Assembly: GCA_947179485.1 (NCBI GenBank)
Contig: OX359246.1
Coordinates: 24,304,001-24,368,000 of the forward strand
Source: Allacma fusca
Taxonomy: Eukaryota > Arthropoda > Collembola > Symphypleona > Sminthuridae
Direction: 5' to 3'
Length of the DNA: 64,000 nucleotides
A model generated the notes under the pieces. The model saw only the letters and a program-made list of their open reading frames with translations, was not told the DNA's origin and did not search any database. How positions within the stretch are numbered: position 1 is the stretch's first letter; every line of letters starts with the position of its first letter. The translations under genes were made by a program, and so were the position numbers. Shown here one piece after another: positions 39,311-50,672 of the stretch.

Positions 39311-41985
39311 CACCGACCCAACCGGGAAGGACCAACACAAGACAGAAAACAACGAAGAAAAATACGCAAAACCATAAAATTGTATGGAAAAATATTTAAA
39401 AATATTTCTTAATTATAAGATAGTATTAGAAAAATAATAGAATAAGTAGTTATAAGTAGGATAAGGTTAGGAAGAGAAAACACAGAAAATCAAGTTCGTA
39501 TACAACAAAAATATAAAAATGCAAAATGAAAATAACAAAGTTCAAATAACGAACGAAAAGTTCAAGTTAGTTAAAGAGGCAGATCCCCAATGAGAGTAAA
39601 AGGAAAAATAGTCTAAAGATTATGTGATTCAAATCAATATATCTTTCGTGTCTCGATGGATTCATTATCCATTTTCTTTCCAATTTTCTTTCCACCCCAT
39701 TGATTCCAGTGATTAGATTTTTATTGGATATCAACCTATCAAGGCAGGCTATGTTTTGAAAACAAAGATTTATTTGTTAACGAGACGAAAAATGTTTCAA
39801 GATAAGGTTCAGTTCTAACCAAAATTTTAGGCAATATCATAATTCCTTGAGGCTTGTTAACTCAACGGCCAATGAGTGATGATTGTAATGCCTTGTGACC
39901 TTATTAGGTTATTCAACTCCATATGAGAAGGATAAATTTATATTTCTAACCTACTCATCGTTTGGGATGAGCGGGATAACAAATTTCCAGCAAAAATCCG
40001 AACCCTGTATAAGCAAGTTCTCTACGATCAGGATCAGTTTACCTTTTAGCTTCAGTTCAACAAAATCTATTTAGCTAGACGTGCTAATATGTTAGGTACC
40101 TAGAAAACAGATTAAGTAAAACGGAAGTCCAAAGGATAGATTCTTCCAAAAGAATTCCTGTAATATACTATGTTCGTTTACAAATTATTTACTTGCAAGA
40201 TGTATCGCATTTTAAATGAAAGTTGACATGAATGTGCCCAGATCTGAAGGATCCCAGGAGCACTAGATCTCCTATAAGGATCAGAAAAATAAACAAAAAC
40301 ACACACTACGAATAGGTAGGAGGAACTTTAAATAAAAATATAAAAAGTAAGAAAATTACAGTAATGGAATCATTAAACGACCAGTTTATAGACCCACATA
40401 TCCTTCATTGGACTTTGCTGACACAGCAGATTCTGTTGTCACAGAAATTTTCAACAAAATCCAACGTCGGGATTTAAAGGAGTCTAAGTTTTAATATGTC
40501 ATCGACATATACGAGGGCAGTTTCATATTTTTAATCGCGAGTTTAAAGGCAACTAAGATCTACATTGCAAACAGTGTTAACATCTTTTTTACAATTTCAG
40601 TACACATCAGAGATGACAAGAGTTATCATTAGAAAAATTAGCTCTTACAGTTTCGGTGATGAATTCCAACGGTTTACGGAACCATTAAATTCACTTCGTT
40701 TATACACAAGGATTAAATTCAGCATTTAAGAACAAAATTTTAAATCTTAAAAGATCAAACGTCTTATTAGCTTTGTTACATTCCATAATTTCGCAAGACA
40801 CATTGTGTTTTCTTAATACAATTTGTAAAGAAATTTTAAACAGAAAATTTAGCTTACAAATTCGACACGTTCCATCAAATAGGATTTTTTACAGATCAAG
40901 GTATATACATATATTTATGATTATCGCCAAAATACATTCCTATCTCAATTGAGGAAATAGTTCACGGTACAATATGATTTTATGTCTTATGGAGTAGTAA
41001 GAACTACTTACTGAACTTCATAGAGCACGATGTTTTCACATTTGGTGAAATTGCCAACAGTTGTGCATGCGATGGACATAATTCCTAATCTAGCTACCCA
41101 AGAACAATTATTTCCATAAAATATTTTTCTATTACTGAGTGACGTTTTTGCGCTCAGAGCCGTCACTTCTGGTGGAGATATCAGATAATCAAACATTTTT
41201 CTAACAAAATCTTCCCACAACGATTTGTCTATGACAGGTTAAATTGGTTCACAAGGAAACTCACGGGATTTCATGAGAAATAACATACTATCAGTCTTAT
41301 TATCTAACAACAATCTCAGCATATAACATGCTACCCCAATTGTTGCAACAACTAGTATTCAGTATCAGAAAATTAGAAATCAAATGAGAATAGGAACAAG
41401 AGAAAATGTTTCATATCTGCCTTCAAGTATTCTTGATAGTTTTTCACATTGCATTTCGTCCTCGCCTTTGCGATTTGAACTTTTAAATGCATTTTCTTCC
41501 AGCAATTATAAACAAAATTCTTTTCAAAACATGTGTACAAAATTTTCAATTCTGCTACGATGTTTCTAATCTTAGATAGATGACGTTAGAAATCAAGTTA
41601 AATGATGATGTAAATAACGATGTATTCCATGTAAATATTGTATATGCAAATTGTAACACCTATATTTGGTTGTGCAACGATTCTAAGATCTAAGATTATA
41701 AGAAGAACTTTCACAACAGTATACAAACAATAACACCATCAAATATTGTACAGCATTACAAAGTATATACACATATGATGATGAACATGTATAAAAATTG
41801 TATGCAATGCCTTAACAATAAGAATGCCCATGAATACCATTACGACCATGCTACAAAGACCAACCATTACCATAACGACCAAGATTAAGCTACAAAGTAT
41901 GGTAACAAAAATAAAAATTAGTATAATTACAAATAATATGAACTTGAACTTCGACAGATGACATTGTCGAGGACGACAATTACCC
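39311..41985 (+). other. 2.7-kb 3' noncoding region of the retroelement
   Basis: No supported ORF. AT-rich, with a notable hairpin at 41139-41166 (gtgacg / cgtcac) whose loop contains gcgctca, complementary to the tgagcgc of some leader hairpins. Long 3' regions in retroelements may hold RNA export or polyadenylation signals; none is proven here. Confidence 0.5.
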
Positions 41986-41995
41986 AGAAGAGGAA
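41986..41995 (+). promoter_or_regulatory. Polypurine tract
   Basis: agaagaggaa directly abuts the 3' LTR. This is the position and composition expected of the plus-strand primer. Confidence 0.85.
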
Positions 41996-42576
41996 TGTTA
42001 CGGATATATTATAAATAGAGTAGAATAAGCATAATCTAAGTCAGCAAATAGTTTGGAAGGTCGTAAGCAGAGGCTACGTGACGCCAAACGCTGACCTAAC
42101 ATAATCATAAGTAAAGGAAAGGAAATGATTCAGATTATTTAATAAACAATAAACTAAGAATAGGATAAGATTAGATTTAAATTAAGACACGTAGATTAAG
42201 TACAAGTTCTAATCTCGACTTCAAGCAAGCAACATCAAGAGGAGCCGCACCTAGAGTCCATTCCCTCCGGGATGGAGCTCAAAAGGTAGCAAACGGGGCG
42301 ACATGAAATCGGGAGATTTCAGGAGGAAGAGATTCAGAATCCAAATTCTATTTTGTGTTAAATGTTAATTGTTCAGTGTAAATTGTATCAGTTTAGGAAC
42401 AATAAATTGGCTAAAAGTTAATAAAACGAACTACACACAGAACTCAATAAGTTCCATTTATTCATGCGTTTCCAACAACATCGGATTCCAGGAATTCAGG
42501 GGATGGAACACCCGAACCTAGGCTACATTGACTATTACCCACACAACATCAATACCCGGGTGATAGAGCTGTAACA
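41996..42576 (+). repeat. 3' LTR (581 bp)
   Basis: Same length as the 5' LTR and, read side by side, the same bases throughout. It ends gctgtaaca and is followed by the atac TSD. It supplies the AATAAA signals for the element's RNA. Confidence 0.97.
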
Positions 42577-42580
42577 ATAC
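42577..42580. repeat. Right target-site duplication (atac)
   Basis: Matches 13765-13768. Confidence 0.9.
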
Positions 42581-45569
42581 TTTATGCGATTAGGATTCTC
42601 ACTGATTTACTTTACCAGTTTGAATAGCAAGACGGGCCACGCTGCGAGGTCACACGTGCCTGTTATTCTCTGAAGGAATTTTGTCAGGACTTTTTTATTT
42701 CTTCTATAAATTCCATTCCCGATACTAGAAATCCGCAGAGTGGGATTTGGGCTATGGTAGCTTTGAACATCCGCATGATGAGTCTATATAAGTCAGTCTG
42801 TTGTTTTGATAGTACTTGAAAACTGCTATTACAATGTTATTTTTCCCGAGTTGCCATAGATGGACGTTAAAACTTTTCCATTTGGGTGAAACTCAGCTCC
42901 CAAGTACTAAAATACGAGTCCTTACCACTTCAATTTTGCTCTCATCATAGAAGAATTATTCCAAGCGCATTATTTTCATCCTCCTGATATGGGCTTGGTG
43001 CTTTTCAAAAATTACAACCATAGGTTTGTTCAAGTTGATGATGTGGTCGGGCCCACTAAAGAGATTGCCTTTACAAGACATTTTTTTTGGGTAACATTTT
43101 GGAGCATTTCCCATCACTGAATTTTCAACACACCGAAATCTCACTCACAACATTAGCGATAACGTGTTTCCAATTATGGTCCTTTTGAAGTGGAGGGGAG
43201 GCTAAAGTGCAAAATAAAAGTAATAATAAAATTCATGCTATACTATTCTTATACAGAGATTGTACATACTTTACAAACACACACTCCAAAAAGGTTTGTT
43301 CATAATACAAGGGAAGTTGTTAAGTAGACAAAGTAAGTGTTGTGTAACCAACAAAAGGGCCATTTTCCAAGGAAAAGTGATGCAGTAGACTCTAAATACA
43401 TGAACAAGAGGACCAGCAAAAGGAAAAATGACTTGCTCTGTTAAAGTAGCACAATTGTAAAGGATGAAGAATAAACTTTGGGGTAAATGGTTACAAAATG
43501 CGTGTGTCAGCTTTCCCTCTATGTTAGAAAAGTTGATTACAATTTGTGCCTCTGTATAGCATGAGCCCGCTGTAATAATATATATACGTTGGAAAATAAG
43601 CTTTCAAAAATTATTGAGAGTCTCTAATAAATAATTACTGGAGTGCAAGGCATGTCATGGAATATAAAAATGACATTAGATTTCCCACAATTTAAGATCC
43701 CAAAACGTTCAAGAGCTCCCGTCTATTTTCCTACAGCTCGAGCCAGGGCTCTCTACTTTTCCTCGCATTGCTTTGCAATCATCTAGATCGATTTTATTGT
43801 CAATGAGCTCCGGTCTGAATGAAGGAGGATTTTTGACTAAATACATCCCAGTTCGTACATAAACTCATGCTGAAGAGAGGCGGTTGCGGACCTCGTAGCA
43901 AGTAAATCAAAGGTAATAAGTCTTGAAGAGATATGTCTTCAAAAAAAATCTGAGGGAATTTAATCTTCCTCTTCCAATTATTTTCCCAGTGGAATTACAT
44001 GGCTTTAAAAGATTGTTCCAGCCATTGTATGTACATATAATTACATAGGTTTTTGTAACCTGGGATATAGCTCCTTATAAAATGAAGATCCCCGACATTC
44101 TGTGCTTACAATTTCCGTTATAAATTTTTTATGCTTGTATTTACTAATGAAATATCTTATGTTGAACCGTTCTTCAGGATGGAAATTGCCTGGATGTTTC
44201 TAAATTGGCTTTTAAATTAACTGGACCTTTTTCTCTTCTGATGAAAATTTATACGGAAATTCTTATCAAAACGTTACATCTTTTTTTTTTATCTAAAACA
44301 TCACATGCTTCGCAAAGATGCTGGTGAGATTTGGATATAGCACACTTTCAGGGATGATTCAGTTAATTCTTAAAATATACTTTTTAAGAGAATGATAGAG
44401 GCAATTTTGGGAGTGTACAAATTGTATTCCGCATTTTTTCTCTTTCCTTAAGCCCTTCGTTAACAGTAAGGTAAAAATACGGAAATTTGCTATTTAAATA
44501 CCATCACAAGGGAATCATTTCTGAGGGATTGGAAATCAGTAGAATTAACAGTAACTAGAAATTTTAACTCTTTTTTATTATAAATTATGCGGTATAATAT
44601 CACGCTATAAATCTTAAAAGGAGTGCATGCATTTATTAACATAATGTGCTTAAGACTGCTCACAAGAAATATCCCTCAAGGTATTCAAGTACCTCCGGTC
44701 CCTTCTAATTGGATTTTACTCTAGTCCTTTAACGAATCAAACAGATTTCGTAACCTTAGAGAAAATCCTTTGCAAATGTACGCACTATGGGGTTGTTTGA
44801 CATATTTGTATAGAGTATTAAAAACTTACAATTAGCCCCTTTCGATGAAATTTGTTTTTGAGGGAGGCTTATTGATCCTAAGGTGTGACCCACTGAACAT
44901 AAAATAAATCCCATAAATATAAAAGCAATGAGTGACAATAAGCACGTATGTAAACCTAACGAACATATTGACTCCACTGTAAACTGATGTAAATTGGGTT
45001 CGCGTTGAAATAATAGAGAGCTGTATTGCACACCTCGCAACCCCTACAAAGAAAAGACCTAAGACGTGCTTAGAATCCCAAATGCGATTCAGCTCCTTCT
45101 CATTTTCCTTCAAACAAACTTTACTTCAAGCAAAGCTTCAAAAGTGAATGTGTCTTCCACGAATGTAAATAAAACTTTACAAAGGCAGTCAGATGAAGGA
45201 AATGCACGCTCGAGTGATGCAAGGCCCAACCTACGGTCATGCCAGGTGACTCGATAAAAGGATCTGGAATGGGAAGGATCCAGGGCATGTGGGAATAGTT
45301 TAAATAGGAAGCTCTTCTTAATGTGCATGTGTGAAAAAAAAGCTATTAAAAAGTGAGGGGGGCGTATGCAAAGTTTCTAGGGAAAAAAAGATTTTGCTGA
45401 ATGTGACATTGCTGCACAAGTGCAATAATTAGCATTCAATTTCAAAAGAACAGCTGGAGTAGAACCTGACAGAAAATAAGTTGGAAATTGATTCCTCTCT
45501 CCAATTTTTATAATCTCTCAAGCATGGAATTACATTTGTTTTGTCATTGTGTTGACAGGAAATATGTTT
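42581..45569. other. Gene-free spacer to the P450 cluster
   Basis: No gene or RNA recognised. It continues the pre-insertion sequence interrupted at 13768 and ends at the stop codon of the first P450 gene, so the right part probably includes its 3' UTR. Confidence 0.45.
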
Positions 45570-48500
45570 TTAGACATTTCGATCCTTCATAATCACATAG
45601 TACGGATCGGACTGGAGGAACATCTGTGTGGAGGATTCCATGGTGGGTTCGGGTTTCTCTGGATCAAATGTAATTTCAAATCTTTGGACGATGGCAGTTA
45701 AGAAGAGGAAAATACTGTCTCTTGCAATTTGCTCCCCAACACATTGACGTTTCCCGACTGAGAAGGGGATGAGGGCGTCGTTATTTTTCAGGACGGTTTT
45801 CCCATCCTCACTCAAAAATCTCTCCGGGCGGAAATTTTGTGAGTCACCCCAGATTTGGGGGTCGTGATGGATATGATACTGATTAACTATTATCCAGCTG
45901 TCTTTCGGAATGGTGTAGCCACTCAAGGTTGTGTCTTCCAGGGCGGAATGGAAAATTCCGAGAGATGTGATGGAGGATTTACGAAGGGTCTCCAGGATAA
46001 AGGCTTCTGTGTATGGGAGGCTGTAAAGATTAGAAAAACATTTGAGTGGAAGGTAATTCGAACTATTTTATAAAATCACACTTTAGCAAACACAGGCAGT
46101 GGATATTCCCCATAATGTCAATAATGTCACTCTGAAGCAAGCTAAAATAATATTACTCTTTCCTATCGTCCAGTGTGGGTTGTCTGGATTTCCCCACTAC
46201 TTGATCCAATTCCTGGTGAAGTTTCTTCTGAGTTTCTGGACATTTGGTCAAGTACATAATTGCCCAAGCTAACGTTGAGGAGGTGGTTTCAGAGCCAGCG
46301 CCAAACAAATCCGAGAGAACGACAACAAGGGAATGGTCTGCAAAAATAAAATAAAATGTACAGAGTCCAGGAAATTTCAAAAACGTTGCTGTAAATATAA
46401 CTTTGTAAATACTAATAGCACCCCCAGGGTCAATTGCATGTATGTACATATGTATGTACCTCCAGATGCTTTGTAAAAACTGGAATTGGGATCCGTAGTT
46501 TTATTTACTTCGCTCAAGTAAGAATCAATGAAGTCTCGTGGAGTGTTCTCTGGGGAGTATTCTTTTCTATGTTCATTAACGGGCTTTTCAATAAAAGCCA
46601 AATTTTTAACAACCAGTTCTTGGACTTTGTTCCATCCAAAGAGTTTGGGAAACGCTTGAGCTAACTTTGGGAAGAAGAGAATTATCGGAGATTTTAAAAC
46701 ATCTTGAAAAACTCTGCAAAAATAAATGAAATATTTTATTGCGTTTCATTTTTGAGCTAAATTTCTGTAGTAATTATTTTATTATTAATCTTCAGCGTAC
46801 GTACGTACCTGTTAGTGGAGTCCAGAAAGTCCGTAATTTGGGGATCATTTTGGGAGAAGCGCTTCCCAGTCATGATCATCCAGAGGGAGTTGATGGTCGC
46901 AAGTGTGAATTTACGATTTAAAGAAATTGATTGACTCTCTTGGGATTTGAGCCATGAGACATAATCATTGACTTCCTGCACAGCCAGATCTCGCATGGTT
47001 GATTTACCAAATCCAAAATCCCGGAGGTTTCGTAACATGAAGCGCCGCTGCTCTTGCCAGACTTGTCCATGTGAGGCGAAGATGCCTTTTAGGGAAGAAA
47101 ATAGTTAAATTATTGGTTGCAAAACTAATTTTAATAAGTATAAAGTGCTTCATCCTCTCTACAAGAGCATTCAAGTATGGGGTCATCGGTTTGACTTCAA
47201 AAAATTAAATGAGATCACGTATAAACACATGCAAAGAAATGTGTATAGAAAGTTGTTTAGCAAAGCTTGCTCCATCTATAGTCGGATTTGTCCTTAACAA
47301 TGATTTTCTTTTCCATGAGCCAGTAGTTGTTGCATAAAACTCGTTCATGCGTCATTTGAATATTAGGGTAAACGTTTTTTTAAATTTAGTAGATGCATGA
47401 TGCATACTCATTACCTACGATTCAGGGTTGGTTTGGTTTAAACCAAATGATTTAAACCACGGTTTAAACCACCGGTTTTTTTATAAAAACCAATGGTTTA
47501 AACCAAACACCTAAAAGTTTAATATTTTCAATCCAAAATGCTTATATTTCGTCGTGCGCAAAACTTGTGCAGTTACTGTGATATTGTGTAGTTAAACTTT
47601 AGTGAAGTAAATAATACTATTAGCTTTTAGTCCTGTACATTTGGAAATTCGGTATCGTTTGTACAATGAAAAATGCCAAACTTGTGTTTATGCTGGACAG
47701 TTATCGTTAAAATTATATCTAAATTATTAAATATTTAATGCTTTGTGATACTTACTGAGTTTGGGAAATAAGTAAAGTTGTTCAAATTCACATGTTTTTG
47801 CATATTAACGAATGTTTTGGATTGAAAATTTGTTTAAACCAAAAAAACCTGGTTTAAACCAAAAAAAAACCCGGTTTAAACCAAAAAAACCTGGTTGTTT
47901 GGTTTTTTTGAAAAAAACCCAAAAAAAAACCCAACCCTGCTACGATTAGACACGGGAATTTTAAATTTAGAGTATAAATGTTTTCCTAAAAATTTTCCCG
48001 TAAATACATTTTAGAGTATTTATAGGAAAACATATTATAGTTGCTAGCTTATGCTGTCACATCCTATAGTGATGCTTTGACCTTTAATGACTTAGCACGT
48101 AGTGCTGATCACATATGATTTTGTTGTTCCTTTAAAAAAAAAGCTTGCTTCAGCAGTAATTATGGAGTGCAGCAGAACACCAACATTTCTAGCCTTTAGG
48201 GATACTCTTATAGAGAGTAGAGGTCACTGCATAATAACGTATCCATCTGAATTGGGAAAGCATAAAAAATGCACAAAGTTTATAAAAAATAAAGCCTCAC
48301 TTACCATAGTTTCCTTTAGCAAAAATATTAAACAGTGCAAAGTCCGGCTTGCCTAACAAAGCCGGGTTGTTGTTAGCTTCCTTGGCAATCTTATGGTCGG
48401 AAATGATAATAAAGCTGCAAAAACAACCTCAACGTTACAAATAACACGAAAAACCAGAGTCCTTCACAAAACTTGAGGCATGTTCTCAGGTAAATAAATT

Positions 48501-48855
48501 ATTGACATGTTTTAAACTTACTCGTAACTGGCAACCTTGACAGAAAAAATATTTCCGTATAGTTTCACCCATTCTCCGAATCGGATATGAGGTTTGAAAG
48601 ATATGGAGAGTAAACTCCCTAAAATTGGTATCCCCTTTGGACCTTTCCAAAAATTTTAGGAAACATTTAATTAGTACACCGGAAGTTATGCCAAAAATTA
48701 GTTTTACTTTATTTATCCGCCCAAAAGAACACTCAAAAGAATTTATATGTTAACTTACCCGGCGGATATTTTCCTGGACGACTTTTACCTTTAAATAAAT
48801 AATAAAGGAAGGTAACGAAAGTTGCTGTAATAATTAACGAAGTTAATGTTATCAT
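45570..48855 (-). CDS. Cytochrome P450, copy 1 (496 aa, 7 exons)
   Basis: Haem monooxygenase of the ER membrane; clan-2-like by sequence feel, substrate unknown. Exons (minus): 48855-48759, 48642-48522, 48414-48305, 47085-46809, 46713-46460, 46337-46157, 46020-45570, total 1491 nt including TAA, all with GT-AG junctions and consistent phase. It starts with a hydrophobic N-terminal anchor and a PPG hinge, then WQEQR (helix C), AGSETT 300-305 (helix I, O2 activation), ETLR 357-360 (helix K), FRPERF, and PFSVGKRQCVG 432-442 with haem ligand Cys 440. Length is typical and nothing is broken. Intron 3 (1219 bp) hosts a hAT MITE. Exon lengths match copy 2 except for one codon in exons 1 and 7, so the two arose by tandem duplication. 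The exon 4 donor lies in a (GTAC)n run. Confidence 0.95.
47423..47939. mobile_element. hAT-type MITE in a P450 intron (517 bp)
   Basis: Starts cagggttgg and ends ccaaccctg, flanked by a perfect 8-bp duplication ctacgatt (47415-47422, 47940-47947), the hAT hallmark. Both ends are made of repeated ggtttaaacc palindromes separated by A/T runs. No transposase; it sits in intron 3 of P450 copy 1. Confidence 0.92.
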
Positions 48856-48886
48856 TGCAATGCTGATGGGAGAAGATGCAGTTGTG

Positions 48887-48926
48887 AACTGATTGTGAGG
48901 AGCGCATCAACTGGAGATTGTTTTAT
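48887..48926 (-). promoter_or_regulatory. P450 copy 1 core promoter (tentative)
   Basis: On the minus strand an ATAAAA (48926-48921) lies about 36 nt before TCAGTT (48892-48887), an arthropod-type initiator, 32 nt ahead of the start codon. Confidence 0.4.
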
Positions 48927-49303
48927 GGGTATGTGCTACTGCAATTGAAACATGAATTTTTTACGATGAAATCTCTTTGGATGGTTTAGCATTTAACCTT
49001 GGACGTCCCTTGGTCTCACATCATCTTGTTATTTTCTATGAGAGAAAAATTGTATTCAAGCATCTCAGCCCCAAGGACGAATCAATTGAGTCACTCCTAA
49101 AAAAATCACTCTCTCTGCATGTAAAATGACAAGTTTTTTCACGTATTTTCAGGAGCGCTTTGATAAGGTATTTGCATTATATGTAATTATTTTGTACTAT
49201 GGTGTGGGGTAGAAGTGCTTGTTTGTCCCTGTTTACAAATCATTGATTCATTGTCAGCGTTCGGCCAGTCTTACCTTTTAGCCTTGTTTTGGCATAGGTG
49301 GGA
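48927..49303. other. Intergenic spacer
   Basis: Upstream of P450 copy 1. Nothing recognised; bounded on the right by the foldback element. Confidence 0.45.
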
Positions 49304-49305
49304 TA

Positions 49306-50153
49306 TCGTCGGTGAAGAGGCAAAATGATCTAGGTGCATGATCGATTAGAATCAAAATGATCTACTTGCAGTTTCACTAAAGGCAAAATGATCTACTTGC
49401 ATTGAATTTTAAAAGCAAAATGATCTAGATGCAGTTTTTCCTAAAAGCAAAATGATCTAGATACAAATTATAATAAAAACAATATAAGTAAACACGTTCT
49501 AATGCCGGTGCACAAAAATGTGAGGTATTCTAAATCTTTTATATGTGCATTTAATTCCCCAATGCCTTCATTTCATTCTTTCAGTAACATTGAAAAAAAT
49601 ATATTGTCAATTATGATTTAACATTTGAAAATGATTCCGAATGTTATGATAATGGTGATGATCGTAAAATACGATTTGAAGAAACTCCACGTTGAGAATT
49701 ATTAAAGGGAAAACCAATTCAATGTGCACACTAACACATGAGCACACTGTGATTTTGAATCGTCTTTTAATTCGTCGATTTTAAAATAAATGAATATTGC
49801 AGTTTTCGTAACTAAAAATGTATTAGATGCAATAAGAGAAATTAACTTTAGTTGCCGGAATGATCCTTAGTAATATCAAACAATTCAGAAAATATTAACC
49901 CACAACCCAAGGTTAATTACAGTCATTGTTAGCCCTTATAAGCCACGTGTCCTCCTTACAGACGCTATTTTTCTCACAAAAAAAATTAGACCAGCACTTA
50001 GATCATTTTGCTTTTATGGAAAATTGTATGTAGATCATTTTACTTTTAAAGAGGCTTGCACCCAGTTCATTTTGCCTTTAGGGAAAAAGTTATGTAGATC
50101 ATTTTGATTCTAATCGATTATGCACCTAGATCATTTTGCCTCTTCACCGACGA
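49306..50153. mobile_element. 848-bp foldback element with subterminal motif array
   Basis: The TIR is about 60 bp with one mismatch, beginning tcgtcggtgaagaggcaaaa, flanked by TA on both sides (49304-49305, 50154-50155). Each end carries five copies of gcaaaatgatcta-nn-tgca, about 30 bp apart and inverted between ends. The middle has no coding frame, so it is non-autonomous. The 80-bp element at 12029-12108 has the same TIR. The TA target suggests a Tc1/mariner-like mobiliser, but the subterminal array is atypical. Confidence 0.9.
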
Positions 50154-50155
50154 TA

Positions 50156-50672
50156 TAATCTCTGGCTATAAAAGTAATTATTCTCAGAGATTTTTTCCAT
50201 CCTGGCAAAAACAGACATCCGAACTCATTCCACTTGACAACAATTTTAATTTTGTTCCTTATGCATGAAACTAATGGTTTCAAAATTGAGCCACAATTTG
50301 CGTGGCTTCTCAAGATTGCTCTTATTGTCAGAGTGGGAGTGCACTGTGAAGGGGGTCTCAAAAAAACATTCCCCCATTTAGTTAGGTTATTGCTTACCCA
50401 TGGTATATAAGCACTAAACACTAAACAGGATATTTGATCATTACCCAGATTTTATAAGAAGCCAATAAATCTCTACATTTGTCATTTACTATCATACTAA
50501 ATATCATAACTCACATATTTTTTATTGATTGAAGGGTTTTATAAAGTTAGGATTGGAATGTTGTACAGGGCCAATTCCGTACATACATACATAAATACAT
50601 GAAAATGTACACTATATATGTACGTATTTATTTTGGAAAGGTATACACCTTTGAACGCTCCGACTAATGCCA
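50156..50672. other. Intergenic spacer with short tetranucleotide repeat
   Basis: 3' flank of P450 copy 2; contains a (catac/ataca) microsatellite near 50581-50603. No gene. Confidence 0.45.

Larger units (their letters stand above)
13769..42576 (+). mobile_element. Giant 28.8-kb Ty3/Gypsy-like LTR retroelement
   Basis: Two direct 581-bp LTRs (13769-14349, 41996-42576), both starting tgttacgg and ending gctgtaaca, enclose 27.6 kb of internal DNA. A 4-bp TSD flanks them and a polypurine tract precedes the 3' LTR. Internal order: 3.1-kb structured leader, gag, pol (PR-RT-RNase H-IN), a small Arg-rich ORF, a 152-aa ORF, an approximately 2000-aa ORF, an env-like membrane ORF, and a 2.7-kb 3' noncoding region. 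The PR-RT-RH-IN order and the 4-bp TSD place it with Ty3/Gypsy. Most such elements are 5-12 kb, so this is several times larger. By-eye identity of the LTRs and unbroken ORFs imply a recent insertion. Overlong elements are known in plants (Ogre) and planarians (Burro); whether this is a relative needs RT phylogeny. Confidence 0.95.
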
